A stretch of DNA of 64,000 nt from Rhizobiales bacterium GAS188 (lineage in GTDB: Bacteria; Pseudomonadota; Alphaproteobacteria; Rhizobiales; Beijerinckiaceae): the NCBI GenBank assembly GCA_900104855.1, contig FNSS01000001.1, forward strand, positions 2,108,001-2,172,000. The letters are read 5' to 3'. The notes below the pieces were generated by a model, which made no database searches, was not told where the DNA came from, and worked only from the letters and a program-made list of their open reading frames with translations. Position numbers and translations under genes: made by a program. Shown piece after piece: positions 61,281 through 64,000 of this stretch (its first letter is position 1; the number at the start of each line of letters is the position of its first letter).

Positions 61281-61895
61281 ATGCTGGATCATTTGAAGGC
61301 AAATAACCGCGCCTGGGCCGAGCGCATGGTCTCCCTCGACGCGGGTTTCTTCAGGCGTCTCGAACGCCAGCAGGCGCCCGAATATCTGTGGATCGGCTGT
61401 TCCGACAGCCGGGTGCCGGCAAACGAGATCGTGGACCTCGATCCCGGCGAGCTCTTCGTGCACCGCAATGTCGCAAATCTCGCCCCGCCCCAGGATGCCA
61501 ATTACCTCTCCGTGCTGCAATTCGCGGTCGATGTGTTGAAGGTGAAGCACATCATGGTGGTCGGCCATTATGGCTGCGGAGGCGTGGCGGCGGCGGTCGA
61601 CGGCAAAAGGCGCGGCCTCGTGGACCATTGGCTGCACCCCATCCGCGAGGTCTTCCATGAGCATCGCCATGAGCTCGAGGCGATCCCGGAAGAGCGCGCC
61701 CGCCTCAACCGCCTCTGTGAGCTCAACGTCGTCCGGCAGGTGAGGAACGTCGCATTGGACGTGTTCGTGCAGGAGGCCTGGTCGCGCCGCCAGAGCTTGA
61801 GCGTGCATGGCTGGGTCTATTCGCTGGCGAACGGCCTCGTGACCGATCTCGACGTCACGGTCAGCCGACCGGAAGATGTGGGGCGCCTGGGATAG
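61281..61895 (+). CDS. Beta-class carbonic anhydrase
   Basis: A 204-residue zinc enzyme interconverting CO2 and bicarbonate. The zinc ligands are Cys40, His96 and Cys99 (GCSDSR and GHYGCGG), with the Asp42-Arg44 dyad present. FVHRNVANLAPP and NVVRQVRNVA are also characteristic. It acts in the cytoplasm, supplying bicarbonate for carboxylations. The ATG at 61281 fits the family start; a repeat lies directly upstream, and the LpxD-like gene follows 230 bases later. Confidence 0.92.
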   Translation: MLDHLKANNRAWAERMVSLDAGFFRRLERQQAPEYLWIGCSDSRVPANEIVDLDPGELFVHRNVANLAPPQDANYLSVLQFAVDVLKVKHIMVVGHYGCGGVAAAVDGKRRGLVDHWLHPIREVFHEHRHELEAIPEERARLNRLCELNVVRQVRNVALDVFVQEAWSRRQSLSVHGWVYSLANGLVTDLDVTVSRPEDVGRLG

Positions 61896-62123
61896 CCCCA
61901 AACGGGTGGACCGCTCCGGAGACAAGATTCCCGACCGCCGGGTTTACGCCACAACCTTGGGATATCCAGGCCAGGCGCAACGAAGAAGCCGATACCCGTC
62001 CTGCCTGGCGCGTGGTAGTAGCCCTTTATTGCGACACGGGCACGAGCCTTGCTCGTCCGCCCCTCCGATCCGCCGACGGAACTTGGCGTTTCGTGGCACT
62101 GTTTCTCGGTCAGGATTGGCACT

Positions 62124-63179
62124 GTGACATCGAAGCCTCCCTTCTTCGCGGCCCCGGAAAAGCTCTGGGTCAGCGACATCGCGAGCATTGCGGGTCTCGC
62201 GGCTCCAGCGGTCGATTTTGAAATCACGAGCGTCGGTCCGCTCGAAACCGCAATGCCGGATCAGCTCGCCTATATGGACAACCCCAAATATCTCTCCGCC
62301 CTTGCCGGAACTTCCGCCGGAGTCTGCTTCGTGGCGGCAAGATTCAGCTCGCAATTGCCGGCGACGACTTTGGGCCTGATCGTCAATAACCCCTACGAGT
62401 CCTACTCCAAGGTCCTGGCGCGGTTTTATCCCGAGGCGCTAAGCCCTCATTCCAATTTCGGATCCTCGAACGTGTCCGCGACCGCGGTCATCCACTCGTC
62501 CGCCGGCATCGCCGAAAGGGTCACGATCGATCCCGGCGCGGTCATCGGTCCGCATGCGCGGATAGGGGCCGGCACGACGATCGGCGCGAACGCCGTCATC
62601 GGCCCTCATGTGCGTATCGGCTGCGAGTGCTCCATCGGCCCCGGCGTCACCGTCACCAACACCATCATGGGCGACCGCATCATCCTCCACCCCGGAGTGA
62701 GGGTGGGGCAGGACGGATTCGGGTTCGTGATCCGCGGCAAGGGGCATCTCAAAGTGCCGCAGATCGGAGCCGTGATCATCGAGGACGATGTGGAGATCGG
62801 CGCCAATACCACGATCGACAGGGGAGCAAATCGCGACACGATCATCGGGGAAGGAACGAAGATCGATAATCTGGTGCAGATCGCCCATAACGTCGTCATC
62901 GGCCGCAGCTGCATCATCGTATCGCAAACCGGCATAGCCGGCTCGACCACTCTCGGCGACTTCGTGGCGATCGGCGGTCACAGCGCCATCGCGGGCCATC
63001 TGAACATCGGCGACGGCGTGCAGGTCGCCGCTGCGAGCGGCGTCATGCACGATGTTCCCGCCGGTGAACGCTGGGGCGGCTCTCCCGCAAGACCGGTGAG
63101 CGACTTCTTTCGCCAGTACAAGACGCTCGAAGCGCTCGCCTCGCGCCGATCCCACCTCGCCAAGAACGGGGGCCTTTGA
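62124..63179 (+). CDS. lpxD: UDP-3-O-acylglucosamine N-acyltransferase (LpxD-like), orphan copy
   Basis: A 351-residue enzyme of lipid A synthesis that transfers a 3-hydroxyacyl chain from ACP to the 2-amino group. The N-terminal uridine-binding domain ends near residue 105, then the left-handed beta-helix hexapeptide repeats ([20 protein letters not shown] and so on), with the catalytic His in [10 protein letters not shown] and the ACP-binding C-terminal helix ([14 protein letters not shown]). The usual lpxD lies in a bamA-fabZ-lpxA cluster; here none of these is nearby. The start is GTG at 62124 after AGGA. It may be a second copy with other acyl preference. Confidence 0.85.
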   Translation: MTSKPPFFAAPEKLWVSDIASIAGLAAPAVDFEITSVGPLETAMPDQLAYMDNPKYLSALAGTSAGVCFVAARFSSQLPATTLGLIVNNPYESYSKVLARFYPEALSPHSNFGSSNVSATAVIHSSAGIAERVTIDPGAVIGPHARIGAGTTIGANAVIGPHVRIGCECSIGPGVTVTNTIMGDRIILHPGVRVGQDGFGFVIRGKGHLKVPQIGAVIIEDDVEIGANTTIDRGANRDTIIGEGTKIDNLVQIAHNVVIGRSCIIVSQTGIAGSTTLGDFVAIGGHSAIAGHLNIGDGVQVAAASGVMHDVPAGERWGGSPARPVSDFFRQYKTLEALASRRSHLAKNGGL

Positions 63180-63341
63180 GGGCCTGGCGTTGTCGATCTC
63201 GCTGATCAGATCGACCTATCGGCGTGACATCGACGAAGCGAAAAATGCCGGGAAGGTCCGCCCGGTAGGCAAACGCCGTGATCTCTTGCATCATCCGCCG
63301 TCCCGACGGATGCGAGATGCTTGCAACAGAAAGGCGGATTG

Positions 63342-63620
63342 ATGGCCGCCTATAGCCTTGTCATCGGACTAACCGGCGCGAAATCGCCGGTCTTGACGCT
63401 TCCGCCAAGTGATACGCCCTACGCTTCCTTCACCGTCGGCGACACGATCGATTTCAGTGAGTAGGGTCAGGGCGTGTGCCTGGTCCAATCGGTCTGGAAC
63501 CGTTTTTCAGGGCCGCCCGACGCGATCGCTCACGAGACCGCGGTGGTGGTAACCCCGACAATCGTGAATCCCGGCGACTTCTCGCCATGGTCATGGCTCT
63601 CGGCGGACTCGACAAGCTGA
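63342..63620 (+). pseudogene. Small gene interrupted by an in-frame TAG
   Basis: From ATG 63342 (AAGGCGG before it) the frame reads MAAYSLVIGLTGAKSPVLTL and on to FTVGDTIDFSE, then TAG at 63462-63464. Past the stop the same frame continues in coding-like style: GQGVCLVQSVWNRFSGPPDA, IAHETAVVVTPT, ending TGA at 63618-63620. A one-base change of a Gln or Glu codon would explain it. The protein family is not recognised. Recoding is possible in principle but there is no evidence for it. Confidence 0.5.
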
Positions 63621-63761
63621 AGGCACAGCCCCTCAACCGCGATTCATTGGCGGCCTGCCTGCCCCAGGCCGCCGTGACCTCTGGTATTGCGAGCGCCTGG
63701 CGCTTTGACAGCCTCCAGATTTCGTGCTGAACATATCGGGAACAGAGGTGGGGGGTCATCA

Positions 63762-64000
63762 ATGCTCATCCTGGATCGAGGCGGCTGGGGCGAACTCCGG
63801 CGAAGCATCCGGCAGGCGTCTTCATCCGGCGGTTGGCGCAGCGGATTGCTTCGCGGCGTGCTCATCGCCATGTCCGTCTGCGCGATCCACTCCGCCACGG
63901 CCGGGGAGGCGCCGCTCGAGCCCCAGGCGTTCACCATTTACGTGGCGCAGCTTTTTCGTCATGCGCTGCCCCATGCCAGCATCGAAGTCACGGGGCCGCT
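63762..64000 (+). CDS. Secreted protein, partial (cut by the window end)
   Basis: The frame from ATG 63762 stays open to the end (79 codons). GTGGGGGG lies 7-8 bases upstream. The N-terminus is long and basic (RRSIRQASSSGGWRSG), then a hydrophobic signal core (LLRGVLIAMSVCAIHSATAG) ending near ATA-G, and a mature part starting EAPLEPQAFTIYVAQLFRHA. The product should be periplasmic or secreted. The family cannot be told from this piece. Confidence 0.6.
   Translation, partial: MLILDRGGWGELRRSIRQASSSGGWRSGLLRGVLIAMSVCAIHSATAGEAPLEPQAFTIYVAQLFRHALPHASIEVTGP

Noticed and set aside
63476..63730. 84-codon forward frame near the right end
   Set aside because: It overlaps the amber-interrupted gene in another frame and starts without a ribosome-binding site.

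Overview
The window looks like chromosomal DNA of a GC-rich alphaproteobacterium, most likely in the order Hyphomicrobiales (Rhizobiales). The basis is the codon use, the Tat-type exported lipases, lactamases and ABC binding proteins, a fused indolepyruvate:ferredoxin oxidoreductase with a divergent Lrp gene, a complete LivKHMGF-type transporter, and several families of short palindromic intergenic repeats of a kind common in that order. Genus cannot be decided from the sequence alone. I saw no rRNA, tRNA, CRISPR array, complete insertion sequence, prophage or replication origin.

Region 1 (1-9.8 kb) is loosely packed and partly decayed. It holds an ABC substrate-binding protein between two copies of a 45-bp repeat, a DUF1326 protein, an exported phosphoesterase, a DUF4239 membrane protein, a stand-alone LigD-type DNA ligase, and an ArsR/VOC/SnoaL group in which one VOC gene is frameshifted. 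Between them lie fragments of dead genes: a PolB-like 3'-5' exonuclease and the C-terminus of a haloalkane-dehalogenase-like hydrolase.

Region 2 (9.8-26.7 kb) is a run of small regulator-plus-enzyme modules: SDR, LysR, DKNYY protein, 2-hydroxyacid dehydrogenase, MBL hydrolase/TetR, TetR/alcohol dehydrogenase, SDR-MFS/TetR, two secreted proteins, and TetR/EmrAB-type efflux. At four divergent promoters inverted repeats can be read that are good candidates for TetR operators. Remnants of a disulfide oxidoreductase, a LivF ATPase and a LysR protein lie beside short inverted-repeat elements (called family A and B below).

Region 3 (26.7-40.4 kb) has a glycosyltransferase, a lower-GC polytopic membrane protein, a two-component system, a five-gene branched-chain amino acid/amide-type ABC transporter (four genes chained by ATGA overlaps), and an acyl-CoA synthetase. 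A 260-bp repeat (family D) lies inside the transporter locus.

Region 4 (40.4-64 kb) is dense: an exported tricorn-like peptidase, a proline-rich secreted protein, an ABC-F ATPase, an M20 peptidase, indolepyruvate oxidoreductase with Lrp, an RND efflux pump with its adaptor, cytochrome b561 beside a partly duplicated response-regulator gene, two OmpR regulators and a kinase, beta-carbonic anhydrase, an orphan LpxD, an amber-interrupted small gene, and the first part of a secreted protein cut by the window end. Repeat families C and E fill most intergenic gaps here.

No obviously new defence or biosynthetic system is visible. The strongest non-routine signal is the link between a MITE-like 80-bp repeat family and truncated genes: in three places a gene fragment begins or ends at the outer edge of the element.
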